64,000 nt of DNA from Glycine soja (taxonomy: Eukaryota > Streptophyta > Magnoliopsida > Fabales > Fabaceae), in assembly GCF_004193775.1 (NCBI RefSeq), contig NC_041004.1, positions 38,154,411-38,218,410 of the forward strand, read 5' to 3'. Within the stretch, counting starts at the first letter, position 1. Each line of letters opens with the position of its first letter. The notes below the pieces were generated by a model, which was not told the DNA's origin, did not search any database, and saw only the letters and a program-made list of their open reading frames with translations. The translations under genes and the position numbers were made by a program. Positions 47,033-56,637 of the stretch are shown one piece after another.

Positions 47033-47372
47033 GTACGGATGCAGGGACAAGGGTTACTTAAACAATTATTTTCTAATAACGTGATTCAGGAATTCGAGAA
47101 ATACTAGTACTTTTCTAGATCCTAGATAATAAGATAATACGAAAATGTGACAAAATGTCACGAGATGTGTAGGACTACGAGTTAAGATTCAATTGATGTT
47201 GAAAACCGCAAGGAGTAAACAAGATAAAAAAAAATCTTACGTGTAAATGATAAAATTATAATGACTAAGTTTTTCATACATAAAATATAGTTTATTTTAT
47301 AAAAAAAAATCTAAGATTTATATTTTTCCTAGATACCTAAAAAACTTTTGCATTTCATTTTATCACTTGTCG

Positions 47373-47726
47373 TTAGACTACATCCGTTAAGAGATGACGT
47401 AACAAACGAAATGTCATGTCATTACACTTAGTCACTAACCACGTAAGCACGGGCCTTTTCATGTCATTGATTTTTGTTTTCTTAACTTTAAGAAGAAAAA
47501 AATATTCTTCCGTCAGTGCTGCCAACACCATTGGCATCCACCGGGATCCACTAAACTCCCAAATCTCAACCATAATACCACAATTGCACATTGGCACGCT
47601 CGACCCAAATCCAGATCTACCATTGTGGGGGCGCGATGTTGTGGGGACACTGATAGAAAACTTCACTACATCTTTCGCATCGCAACCCACCGATTGGGTT
47701 CCTAATTCATTGTCGCTGCTTGCCAT
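47373..47726 (-). CDS. Hypothetical protein encoded in outer element
   Basis: 117-codon open frame starting MASSDNELGTQS. It has a low-complexity Ser/Gly-rich N-terminus and a single MCNCG motif around residue 46, reminiscent of the start of zf-GRF proteins that are abundant in legume transposons. The remaining GRF residues (an aromatic-plus-Cys pair downstream) are not visible, so it may be a truncated or frameshifted copy, or chance. A 148-codon open frame on the opposite strand overlaps it. Confidence 0.25.
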   Translation of the reverse strand: MASSDNELGTQSVGCDAKDVVKFSISVPTTSRPHNGRSGFGSSVPMCNCGIMVEIWEFSGSRWMPMVLAALTEEYFFLLKVKKTKINDMKRPVLTWLVTKCNDMTFRLLRHLLTDVV

Positions 47727-48286
47727 CGTGAGTACAATTCTTGACCTTCATGGTCGACCAGGCATTGGAGTTTGGATTTTAAAAACATGTTATATTTCTA
47801 CTTCATTGGCATTGGTTCTGTTTTTGGATGTTGCGACTCTAGTTTTGGTTCAAGCGTTCTAATTCTGATTTTGATGACAATTTTTTATTGCAATCTGTGT
47901 GGTTCTCCTAGTTGGTTTGGGATTAGCGATTATTGATTTCAAGAGATTTTGCTATAACTCTTTTGTTTAGAATGTGTTGGTTAAACAATGCCTTGTAAGT
48001 GTTTGAAAAAATGTGTATGAGAGTTTTTTCATAAATTGTATCTATTTTCTATCATGATAAACACATTTTATGTTTAGTTTGATTTTTTACTGAATTTCAA
48101 TCTAGCTTTTTAAAAAAATAAAAAACATTGATATGCAGCATTGAGCTTGTGTTGAGACCATAGTTCTAAAATCCAGCCCGGTTATTGACCCGGTCGAGGT
48201 AGTGGGTCAATGGTTCAACCGGTGGACTAGTAATTTGCCTCGTTTGACCCGGTATATAGGGACATATGACCATGAGTAGGACCAAA

Positions 48287-48783
48287 TGATAAGAATCCTA
48301 AAACTGTCCAAATACATGGACCTATGACTAGGAGTAGGACCAAACAGTCAAGGGATACCCTCCAACAAATGATAGCAGACATACTTAACAAGGCTCAAGT
48401 GGAAAAGGATGAAGGCCTAGAGGCAGAGGCACTACCAAGAATATTAATTATTGCTAAAGGCCCAGACTAATTTGAAGGCTTGGGCCAAATACGTTCCTTT
48501 TTATTTATAATTTTGGCCTAAATTATTTTGAAAACCCATGTATATTTCTATCTTTTTTTTTAGATACATTATATGTATGGATTTCATTTTCAAAAGAATA
48601 ACTTTTGGCATTTGATAAAATTTTGTGAGAACTTCTCTCTAGGTTCCTTGTTGAATCAATCTCAGACTTATCAAAGTAATCATTGTGGCATCTACCCTGA
48701 CTTATCTTTCCTTACTACAAGTGGGGTCATGCAAAACTCTGTAACCTGTATCAAACGATCCGCTCCTAGTAAGGAACACATCA
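48287..48783 (+). repeat. 5' LTR of gypsy element 1
   Basis: Begins TGATAAGAATCCTAAAACT and ends AGGAACACATCA. It is closely similar to 52192-52695, and a primer-binding site follows directly. Confidence 0.85.
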
Positions 48784-48785
48784 TC

Positions 48786-48797
48786 TGGTATCAGAGC
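48786..48797 (+). other. Primer-binding site of gypsy element 1
   Basis: TGGTATCAGAGC is complementary to the 3' end of initiator Met-tRNA. It lies two bases after the 5' LTR. Confidence 0.85.
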
Positions 48798-49454
48798 TTT
48801 GGCTCTTGTTATAGGTTCTATCCTATCCAATTTTTTTTTCTCTTTGTAATTTGTCTCAGGTTCATGTTTTGTTTTATTATTTGTGTTCTTGTTTGCATCT
48901 TGTTGAGTTCTTGCTCTTGTTAGGTTCTTGTTTCTTTCATATTCTATGTCAAAAAAAAATTTGTTTGAATTCTGTTTCAAATTCTCTTACAGATTTTGTT
49001 TCAATTCTGTTTGGGGAGAATTTGGCTTACTGGAAGAATTTAGGGGTTTAGGATTTAGTAGGCTCTTGAATCTATTTGCCTATTGGCCTATTGAATCAAT
49101 TGCCTAATTGCCTATTGAATTTACCAGTGGGATTGATTGAAGAACAGTTATCCTAGACGAATTTTGAAAAAAAAAATAAAACAAAAAAAAGTTGCAGAAA
49201 GTTAAAAAAATGTGGGAGTTTGATCTTTGAATGTGAATTTGAGGCATTTAGAGGCATTTTTTTGCAAAAAGTTGGACCCTGGATTTACCTAGGGATTCTA
49301 CTTTGAATTTTGAGCGTTTTGACATATAATGGGCCTCAAACGGACAACCGTAACAAAAGTTATGTTCATTTGAAGTTTATAGGTCATTTATGCTATTTCT
49401 GTTTTTCATCTTCTCTGTAACTAAGTAGTTTCGTTGACTCTTTGTTTCTTCTAT

Positions 49455-49560
49455 TTGTTATCGAGTCTGTTAGTTTGTTATTCAGTCTGTTAGTTTGTTA
49501 TCCAATTTTGTTATCCAATATGTTAGTTTGTTATCCAAGTTTGTTATCCAATTTACTATT
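49455..49560. repeat. Short tandem repeats of a TTAGTTTGTTATC-like unit
   Basis: Five to six degenerate copies of a 15-20 bp unit (GTTAGTTTGTTAT.CA..) lie in the gypsy element 1 interior, just before the nested element. Confidence 0.7.
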
Positions 49561-49597
49561 CCATAATTAAGTTGTCTTTCTTGTCTATTACCTTTAT

Positions 49598-49690
49598 GCG
49601 TCCAACAGTTTCTCCCCTATTCGGATTCCCTATAGCCTGAGCTAAGGCTTGGAGAGCATCAGCTATCGCAAAATCATTGCGTCCAGCCAT
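49598..49690 (-). pseudogene. gag N-terminal fragment of gypsy element 2
   Basis: Minus-strand ATG at 49688-49690 starts MAGRNDFAIADALQALAQAI, the usual beginning of gag in plant chromovirus (Tekay/Del-type) retrotransposons. The frame breaks off after about 31 codons, where gypsy element 1 DNA resumes. It is non-functional. Confidence 0.7.
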
Positions 49691-50152
49691 CCCTCCCTAT
49701 ACACACCAGGAAGTGAGACATGGAAAGAATACACACAAGAAAAAGAACAACACAAAAATCACAACCATCTCAAGTCCCTACTTGGTTACTTTTGAGAGTT
49801 GATGCCTCAAGAAAGTATTCCTCTAAACTAGTCCTCTCTTGAGACATTAACACTCACTTTCCATCATTTGTATTTCCTGATCGCTTGCCATATCATCCCA
49901 TTGCACTTCACAAATTATACAGATGGTCAATCTTATAACTCATGACACGACATTGAAACTTATGGTATAGCAGACATTAGGAGAACAAACATGTTATGAC
50001 TACAACAATCAAATCTCTATAACTTATGGAAACACAACAAAGTGAGTAAGTTTGAATTGAAAACAACAAACATCAAGTATTCAACAACGCAACCACAAGA
50101 TGCACAACAAAACATAGCAGACTCACAACTCATTGGCCGAAAAGGTTCAACC

Positions 50153-50165
50153 GGCTTTGATACCA
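50153..50165 (-). other. Primer-binding site of gypsy element 2
   Basis: Minus-strand TGGTATCAAAGCC differs by one base from the Met-tRNA complement. It lies a few bases from the LTR end. Confidence 0.7.
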
Positions 50166-50169
50166 TTAA

Positions 50170-50325
50170 TGTAACGACCTGCCTCATCGCTACGATATCC
50201 CCACTCTAAACTGCAAGAATTTCAATTTTTAAATGAAAACTCCGTTAATTTGCTTATAAAAAATGAAAGTAATTTTTTTCTCGATATACATTCACCAAAC
50301 AACGCACCATTACTTAAGTGAATAC

Positions 50326-50402
<77 letters not shown>

Positions 50403-51300
50403 GTAACTCAATACACATCATTCACCTAATGGAAAGTAAAATTATTCATATATATAATTAAATTTGTGATTTATATCCTCAGTTCAACAAAAAGAATTAT
50501 AGAACCATCTATGGAGAAGTTGATTAACAAAACACAACTCTCTTCCAAAATAATTCCAACGTAATCACGTCGGTTCGACGACTCCACAAAAGAATCTCAC
50601 ATCTCGTACTCTACTGCTGTCATTCTGCTTCCACGAACAAAGGTTCGTGATCATCACATGTACCAACCACACGGTACAAAAATTGCGAGGGGTGAGTTTA
50701 TTATAAAAAAAATTAATACAAAAATCAAATAACCATAATTAGTAAGAAAACATTAACAAATATCATAAGCTTACACAAACATTCATTAGTCCAACACACA
50801 CTCAACAAATAGTCATCATTCGTCCATAGTTCCAATCAATCATGTTCAGTATGATGCATGCACTTGACCTCAACTCTCAAATGCAATGTGGTATCATCCC
50901 CAAGGAAATAGCATAAGCATGTCCACACGATACTATCACTTAGGAAAACTAGGCAGTAAGTGTCGAGGTCACCCTATCATGCACAGGCAACTCCCCCCCC
51001 CATGGTGATCAGTCTGAGTCTTAAAGGAGTTCCAAATCGAGTGACAAGCCCCCAAGTACAAGTATTCCTCCTCATGAGAAACTACAAATACTTATTGACA
51101 AAGTTTATACTATTTCCATGTCATATGAAGTATAAAACATGGGCACCATCAATGCATTGATCGTGGATAATTAAAGATTCTAAGTCATCCCCCTCCAAAG
51201 ATGCTTAAGTCTCTTTAACCACTCTATTTCCCCCACCAGGGATATCCAACTAGGTCACTGTACCCCCCATGTATATACACAACATACAACATATGAAACA
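50170..51300 (-). repeat. LTR of gypsy element 2 (1.13 kb)
   Basis: On the minus strand it begins TGTTTCATATGTTG and ends GGTCGTTACA, the TG...CA rule. A (TG)n microsatellite lies within it. Confidence 0.7.
50341..50399. repeat. (TG)n microsatellite
   Basis: About 29 TG units, directly after a short AT run (about 50325-50340), inside the LTR of gypsy element 2. Confidence 0.95.
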
Positions 51301-52190
51301 TGGGTGAAGTGAGAAAGAGTGATGCACATGAGAGAAAATTTAATTATTTAGCAAAGGCGAGTGAAGTGAGAAAAATGTTACTTGCTCATAAGCCTCTCTA
51401 TCTACTGTATTGCAAAGATAGTAAAAATTTCATTGATAATTATAATGAGTTAACTATTTCTGTTTCTTCTAGTGTTGAACTCTTATTGCAGGAATTTAAA
51501 GATGTCTTTGCCAAGAAGATTCCTCATAGACTGCCACCCTCAAGAGGCATAGAACATCAAATTGACCTCCTTCTAGAAGCTTCATTGCCTAATAGACCAA
51601 CTTACTAAAGCAATATCCAAGAGACTCAGGTAGTAAACAAAACTTTTTCTTCTCTTCTTTGTGATTAAAAAGAATATAAGGAGTTGGGAAGAATGTCTAC
51701 CTCATGTTGAATTTGCATACAATAGGGTTGTACATAGCACTATACAACACTCTCCATTTGAAGTAGTGTATGGTTTTAATCCCTTGACTTCTTTTGATTT
51801 ATTATCATTGCCTAACATTTCTAATTTTGAGCATAAGGATGCATAGGCTAAAGTTGAGTATGTGAAAAGATTGCATGAGCAGGTGAAGGCTTAAATTGCA
51901 AAGAAGAATGAAAGCTATGCCAAGCAAGCCAACAAGAACAAGAAGGAAGTGGTACTTGAACCAGGTGATTGGGTTTGGGTACACATGAGGAAGGAAAGGT
52001 TCCCTAAACAAAGGAAGTCCAAACTTTAACCTAAAGGAGACAAACCTTTCCAAGTATTAGAGATAATCAATGACAATGCTTATAGGATCGGTATTCCAGG
52101 TGAGTATGGAGTAAGTTCTTGACTTGACTCCATTTGTTGCAGGTGATAATTCTAAACATTTGATGGCAAATGCTTTCCAAGAAGGAGAGA
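51300..52190 (+). pseudogene. pol remnants of gypsy element 1 (RT start and integrase C-terminus)
   Basis: The first piece (51300-51608) contains YLLYCKD and LLQEFKDVFAKKIPHRLPPS followed by RGIEHQIDL, the segment leading into gypsy reverse transcriptase. It stops at ASLPNRPTY. The second (51661 onward) reads [20 protein letters not shown] and, after in-frame stops at 51844-51846 and further on, EPGDWVWVHMRKERFP and PFQVLEIINDNAYRIG, the integrase C-terminal region. The polymerase core, RNase H and integrase catalytic core between them are deleted. The frame runs on into the 3' LTR (52124-52414). Confidence 0.85.
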
Positions 52191-52191
52191 A
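52179..52191 (+). other. Polypurine tract of gypsy element 1
   Basis: AAGAAGGAGAGAA ends at the first base of the 3' LTR, the standard plus-strand priming position. Confidence 0.65.
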
Positions 52192-52695
52192 TGATAAGAA
52201 TCCTAAAACTATCCAAATACAGGGACCTATGACCAGGAGTAGGATCAAACAGTTAGGGGATACCCTCCAACAAATGGTAGCAGACATACTTAACAAGGCC
52301 CAAGTGGAGAAGGATGAAGACCCAGAGGCAGAGGCACTACCAAGAATATTAATTGTTGCTGAAGGCCAGACTAATTTGAAGGCTTATGCTAAATATGTTT
52401 TTTTTTATTTATAATTTTTTTCGTTTTAATTTTGGCCCAAACTGTTTTGAAGACTCATGTCTATTTTTATCTTTTCGTCACTATATGTATGGATTTCGTT
52501 TTCAATAGAATAACTTTTGACATTTTATAAAATTTTGTGAGAACTTCTCTTTGGATTCCTCGTTGAACCAATCTTAGACTTATCAAGATAATCCTTATAG
52601 TGTCTACCCTGGTTTATTTTCCCTCACTGGAAGTGGCCTCAGCCAAAACTCTGTAATCTATATTAAGTGATCTGCTCCTAGTAAGGAACACATCA
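52192..52695 (+). repeat. 3' LTR of gypsy element 1
   Basis: Begins TGATAAGAATCCTAAAACT and ends AGGAACACATCA, matching 48287-48783. The differences between the two LTRs are scattered substitutions and small indels, which implies an old insertion. Confidence 0.85.
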
Positions 52696-52988
52696 CTGAA
52701 CCCTTTAGCTAGGTAGATCCCATGGCTTGAAACTCTTGGAGCTCCTATTATGACCCGATTGTGAAGAGGAAGAAGTTGATGGCGTGGTGTTGATGTGGAA
52801 ACATGTGCTTACGTGATTTGTGATTAGATGTGATGGCACGACATGCACTCCGTCTACCACGTCATCACTTAACGGATGCAGCCTGATGACAGATAATAAA
52901 ATAAAATGTAAAAAAAATTTAGGTATCTCGAAGAAAAAATAAATATTAAATAATTTTTTAAAAATAGATTATATTTCAGCAAATTATG

Positions 52989-55925
52989 TTTCTTAAGCCT
53001 ATTAATGTTGAGCGTCTGAAGTGAGAGTTATGTATTCCTACGTCTAGAAGGTGGGTAAACACATACATTTCCCATTCATTTGTAAGCTGGACTTGGGTCT
53101 TCGCAAACCTTTTGATATGTCAAATCCGTTGCATTATTCAATTTTAAACATGTACTGCTTTCTTTGTTGAATTTTACACACAAGCGATCGATGGCGCTTT
53201 TACAAATACAAACCACCGGTGTGAGTTCAGTCGCAGTAAAAAAGAGACTCATATATTAATAATAGATTTGCCCCTTTTCCACAACATGATAGATTAATCT
53301 AACACGTAATTATACTAATATAAGAAATTAATATAGAACATCAATGTGTTGCTAGTATTTGTTTATTTTTTAGAAGATTATTAGTGTCTTTTAGTATAAT
53401 ACATGTTATTGTTCATGGGAATTTATATATTTATACTAATATTTAATTTTTAGACTATATATTAACATAAATATATTGAAACACTAACTGTTAGGGTATG
53501 AAATTTATTTCGTAGGTTTATAAAGCATGTAATGAATGTTTGGTTCATTTTATTATAATATTTGAAAATAAGGAAATTTTGCTCTCACTTTATTCTATAA
53601 AATAAAAAACACTGACCTTAACAGAGACCAAATGTTCATTTGCGACAATGGAAATGAGTTTCAATAAGAATCAAACATTGTGCAGTATAGTTTTGACCAA
53701 ATTTCTTCGAGAATGAATTGAACACGTATTTGCGCTGAACAAAATCAATTCTATTAGGAAGAGAATTTGAGCTTGTGACTATACGTAGCAGTTTAATTTA
53801 CATGTATTGTTAATAGATTTAATAATTATAATTCCAATACCCAAAAGACTGCAGCCGCCGGAGTGGAAATTGCTATGGTTGGTATATTGTTCCTATAAGA
53901 ATTTAATTAGACATGGATTTCTGTTGTTGAATATTGACCCGATTTGGATTACAGAATAAAAAATTCATTTAAATAAGCGGTTAATATGTTAAAATTAAAA
54001 TTGAATTATTTGAGTATTATTTAAATTTAATTTTTAGTTAAATTTTACTTATTTCTATATTAAACTTCCGATTAGTTGGGGTCTCATTCCTCCTGCATTT
54101 TTTGAATTGAGAGAGATATTAAAAGAAATAAAAAAATTTCACTATTTCTTAAATTTATTGACCTAATTCAATTCAAGTGGGACTTTTTATTCATATTTTT
54201 TCCAAAAAGAGTTTAATGAAATGGAGGGTTTAGATCAAAAGAAAAAAATGAAGTATAAAATTCTCTTGGTTAGATCCATTTTTAATAAGGTCGATAATTA
54301 ATTTAACCATGTCACTTGCTATTTACTTCCCATTTTCTCTAAGTACACCCCCATCACCCATTTTATATATTTTTCTATCATATTACCCTTTTAAATACTT
54401 ATTTTACACCCTCCATGTTTGCTAGTATTTAAAATCTTATTTTGATTAAATCTTTATTGTTTTTTAACTTTCGAACCTATCTAAAATCTTATTTTTTTAA
54501 ATTATTTTTAAATCTTAATTTTGAATCTCATTTTCATCCCATATAATATTGCATTTTTCATCCGTATTATATGTAATATTATATGTTTTCCTTCATGAGA
54601 CGTCGGCCGCAATGCATTTATGAATTTATGATACCTTCATTACAAACTTCATCTATTATACCATATAAATCAAATTAACTTTGTTTACAAAGTTAAAACA
54701 AGAGAAACTAATAAGGAAACATACCTTAACTACAAAACAAAACTTCTGACAACAATGTTTTGTCCATCAACAATTTTGAATATCCAATTTTAGCCTCTCA
54801 ATTTCAAGTCTCCAAGGTGTCTCTCAACTTCAAGCCTACAACATTCAAATAAGTGTTCACACATCGATAACTATAGCTACTTATTTAGTACATGTTTGAT
54901 TTTACATTGAAAATTTGATTCTAAGTTCATAATTAGTTTTATGTTAATGAAAAGTTCAGAATTAATTCTAAATTCAAAATTGATTCCAAGTTAAAATAAC
55001 TTGGAGTAACTTCTGCTTCAAATATATAAATTTATACTGAATTTTATTCCTAACTTAATTTTATAATAAAAACATTTAAATATAAATCGCATCACTTCAA
55101 AATCAATTTTATCATCAATTTAATAAATTTTAAATAAAATCAATTTTATCATCAATTTAATAAGTTTTAAATGGATTAATACACATGTGTAGTCTGTTTG
55201 TCCGAGAGGAGTCCAAGGACTCTAGTCAATTTCGGCTAAAACCATCATCTAAGTTTCATTTTAATTTCTTTTTATTTTTAAATAATAAATCCCTATATCC
55301 TTGTAGTGATTTGTACTATTCATTATTCAATACATATTCACGGAGAACACAAAAGTCAATAAACGTTTGCGAGGTACATGCATTATTGCGCGTACAACCT
55401 GTGCTATGTCACAACCTTTCAGCATGTATCAATTAAGAAGACTCAAAAGGGATCTCCACAAAGCAAGAGAACCCACAGCTCAGACAGTGAGCAAATAGCA
55501 GTACCTAACTAACCACTGACCTAATTAATATTGATGGATTTATATATTACTTTCGCACCAAAGATTTCCTCTTCTTTAATTTTTCTCTCTTTTCTATTAC
55601 ATATTATCAAGTCCCACGTCTCAGGGAAATTATTTGCGCGGTACGTACATTATTTGACAGACTTTTATTTAGTTTTTCATGTATACCACAACGGGTTTGT
55701 TTATTTACGATTCGAAGTTGTAAAAGGAGTGAATTTGGAACTATTCTCCCCTTGTATTCTAATTTATGAACTTATTTATGTGCACGAGGTAGTTTATAAA
55801 CTCACAAAAATTTTATCAGATTTATAAAATAAACTATGATACAAATTCTATAAATTATAGTGCTAACTCACACACGTGAATAAAACTCTTATAGCAATGA
55901 AACTACGGGTGGAAATAGTATAGGC
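52989..55925. other. DIR-B distal upstream DNA, then intergenic to DIR-C
   Basis: 52990-53830 continues the DIR-A/B duplication (CAAACATTGTGCAGTATAGT, AACAAAATCAATTCTATTA). 53830-55925 is AT-rich without a recognised gene. The open frames at 55185-55436 and 55531-55827 show no family features. Confidence 0.5.
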
Positions 55926-56534
55926 CTAGTTAAAGTCCTCGTGAGATGAATAATGGAGCACGTATACGTTGTATTCCACGGTAGCATCTCCTTTTTGGTA
56001 ATCAACCTTGACACTCCTAGCTTGAACAAAGCCACGTGCAAAGCGAAAAGCACCCGTTCCACCAATAATTGGCATTTCCCTAACTTGAGAGAAGATGGCG
56101 TTTCTCCCTAACACACTTAGTGTGCTGCCATTGTATTCCCCTTCTATGAACGCCAAGGTCATCCCCATGACCAACTCCAACTCCAAACCCTCCGTTTGGG
56201 CAGAAGATATGTAAAATCCTTGGGCCTTTCCCACCAGTTTGGAGTCAAGTTCGGGCCCAATTGTTAATGGGTCCTCCATCACCACTATGGACCCAAATGG
56301 AAGGGGACAATTGGACTTACCCTTTAGGGGCTCGGTGGCTATGACAAGGGAAGGCTTTTGGCTCGTAACAACTTCATGAAAATAGAAGTGAAAATGGGTG
56401 AGCTTCTCCTCATGGAAACCTAGGTATGTTGGAGGGATATTTTGGTAGTAATTGGCAGTGACTAGGAAGGAGAAAAGAAAGGTAAGGGTTAGGAAGGTGA
56501 AGAAAGTGGACGAGAGAGTTTTTGAATTAGCCAT
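55926..56534 (-). CDS. Dirigent protein (DIR-C), divergent
   Basis: Intronless 202-residue protein, longer than its neighbours because of an extended hydrophobic leader (signal peptide about 1-27) and a seven-residue tail SSHEDFN after the usual HY terminus. Landmarks are HFHFYFHE (47-54), EDPLTIGPE (87-95), SKLVGKAQG, the sequon NGST (135-138), [25 protein letters not shown] (from 152) and [10 protein letters not shown]. The conserved HD of dirigents is HE here (E54), and the first D of DDPLT is E87, both conservative acid changes. Expected to be secreted. Whether the D-to-E changes alter activity is unknown. It is on the same strand as DIR-A and DIR-B but not part of their recent duplication. 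Confidence 0.93.
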   Translation of the reverse strand: MANSKTLSSTFFTFLTLTFLFSFLVTANYYQNIPPTYLGFHEEKLTHFHFYFHEVVTSQKPSLVIATEPLKGKSNCPLPFGSIVVMEDPLTIGPELDSKLVGKAQGFYISSAQTEGLELELVMGMTLAFIEGEYNGSTLSVLGRNAIFSQVREMPIIGGTGAFRFARGFVQARSVKVDYQKGDATVEYNVYVLHYSSHEDFN

Positions 56535-56630
56535 GGGTGTAGGAAGTAACTCAAGTAAGGAAGATTATTATAGCAAGCCTAGTAGTGTGACTAGTGCATT
56601 GATACTGACCTCACCTCCACGAGAATATAA

Positions 56631-56637
56631 CTTATAA
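56631..56637 (-). promoter_or_regulatory. Possible TATA box of DIR-C
   Basis: Minus-strand TTATAAG lies about 100 bp upstream of the ATG, a spacing like that of the other dirigent genes. It is weaker than theirs. Confidence 0.4.

Larger units (their letters stand above)
49598..51300 (-). mobile_element. Truncated Ty3/gypsy element 2, nested in element 1 in reverse orientation
   Basis: Reading on the minus strand, the LTR at 51300-50170 is followed by a primer-binding site (50153-50165, TGGTATCAAAGCC), a leader of about 460 bp and the first 31 codons of gag. The rest of the element and its second LTR are missing. Element 1 pol sequence lies on the far side of the LTR. Confidence 0.72.
48287..52695 (+). 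mobile_element. Ty3/gypsy LTR retrotransposon 1, internally deleted
   Basis: Two similar LTRs of about 500 bp bound a 4.4 kb element. Other marks are a Met-tRNA-type primer site at 48786-48797, a purine tract (52179-52191) before the 3' LTR, and pol remnants at 51300-52190. Most of gag, protease, reverse transcriptase and RNase H is missing. A reversed piece of another gypsy element (about 49598-51300) sits inside. Flanking pentamers (CCAAA, CTGAA) do not match, so no target duplication is claimed. Confidence 0.82.
47278..52988. mobile_element. Outer inverted-end element splitting the DIR-B upstream region
   Basis: DIR-A/DIR-B duplicated upstream sequence stops near 47275 and resumes near 52990. 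The inserted block has inverted homologous ends: GATACCTAAA and CATCCGTTAAG.GATGACGT at 47330-47400 match, inverted, 52859-52930. The ends are AT-rich and I cannot fix the exact termini or target duplication. It holds an open frame near its left end and a Ty3/gypsy element, itself holding a second. The superfamily is not certain; a Mutator-like element is possible. Confidence 0.6.

Noticed and set aside
47416..47862. 148-codon plus-strand frame in the outer element
   Set aside because: Overlaps the MCNCG-containing minus-strand frame and has no recognisable domain. Neither is certain.
48172..48245. Palindromic ACCCGGT/GGTTCAACCGG segment, at first tRNA-like
   Set aside because: It contains a GGTTCAA word but no anticodon arm or acceptor pairing. 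It resembles a common plant interspersed repeat.
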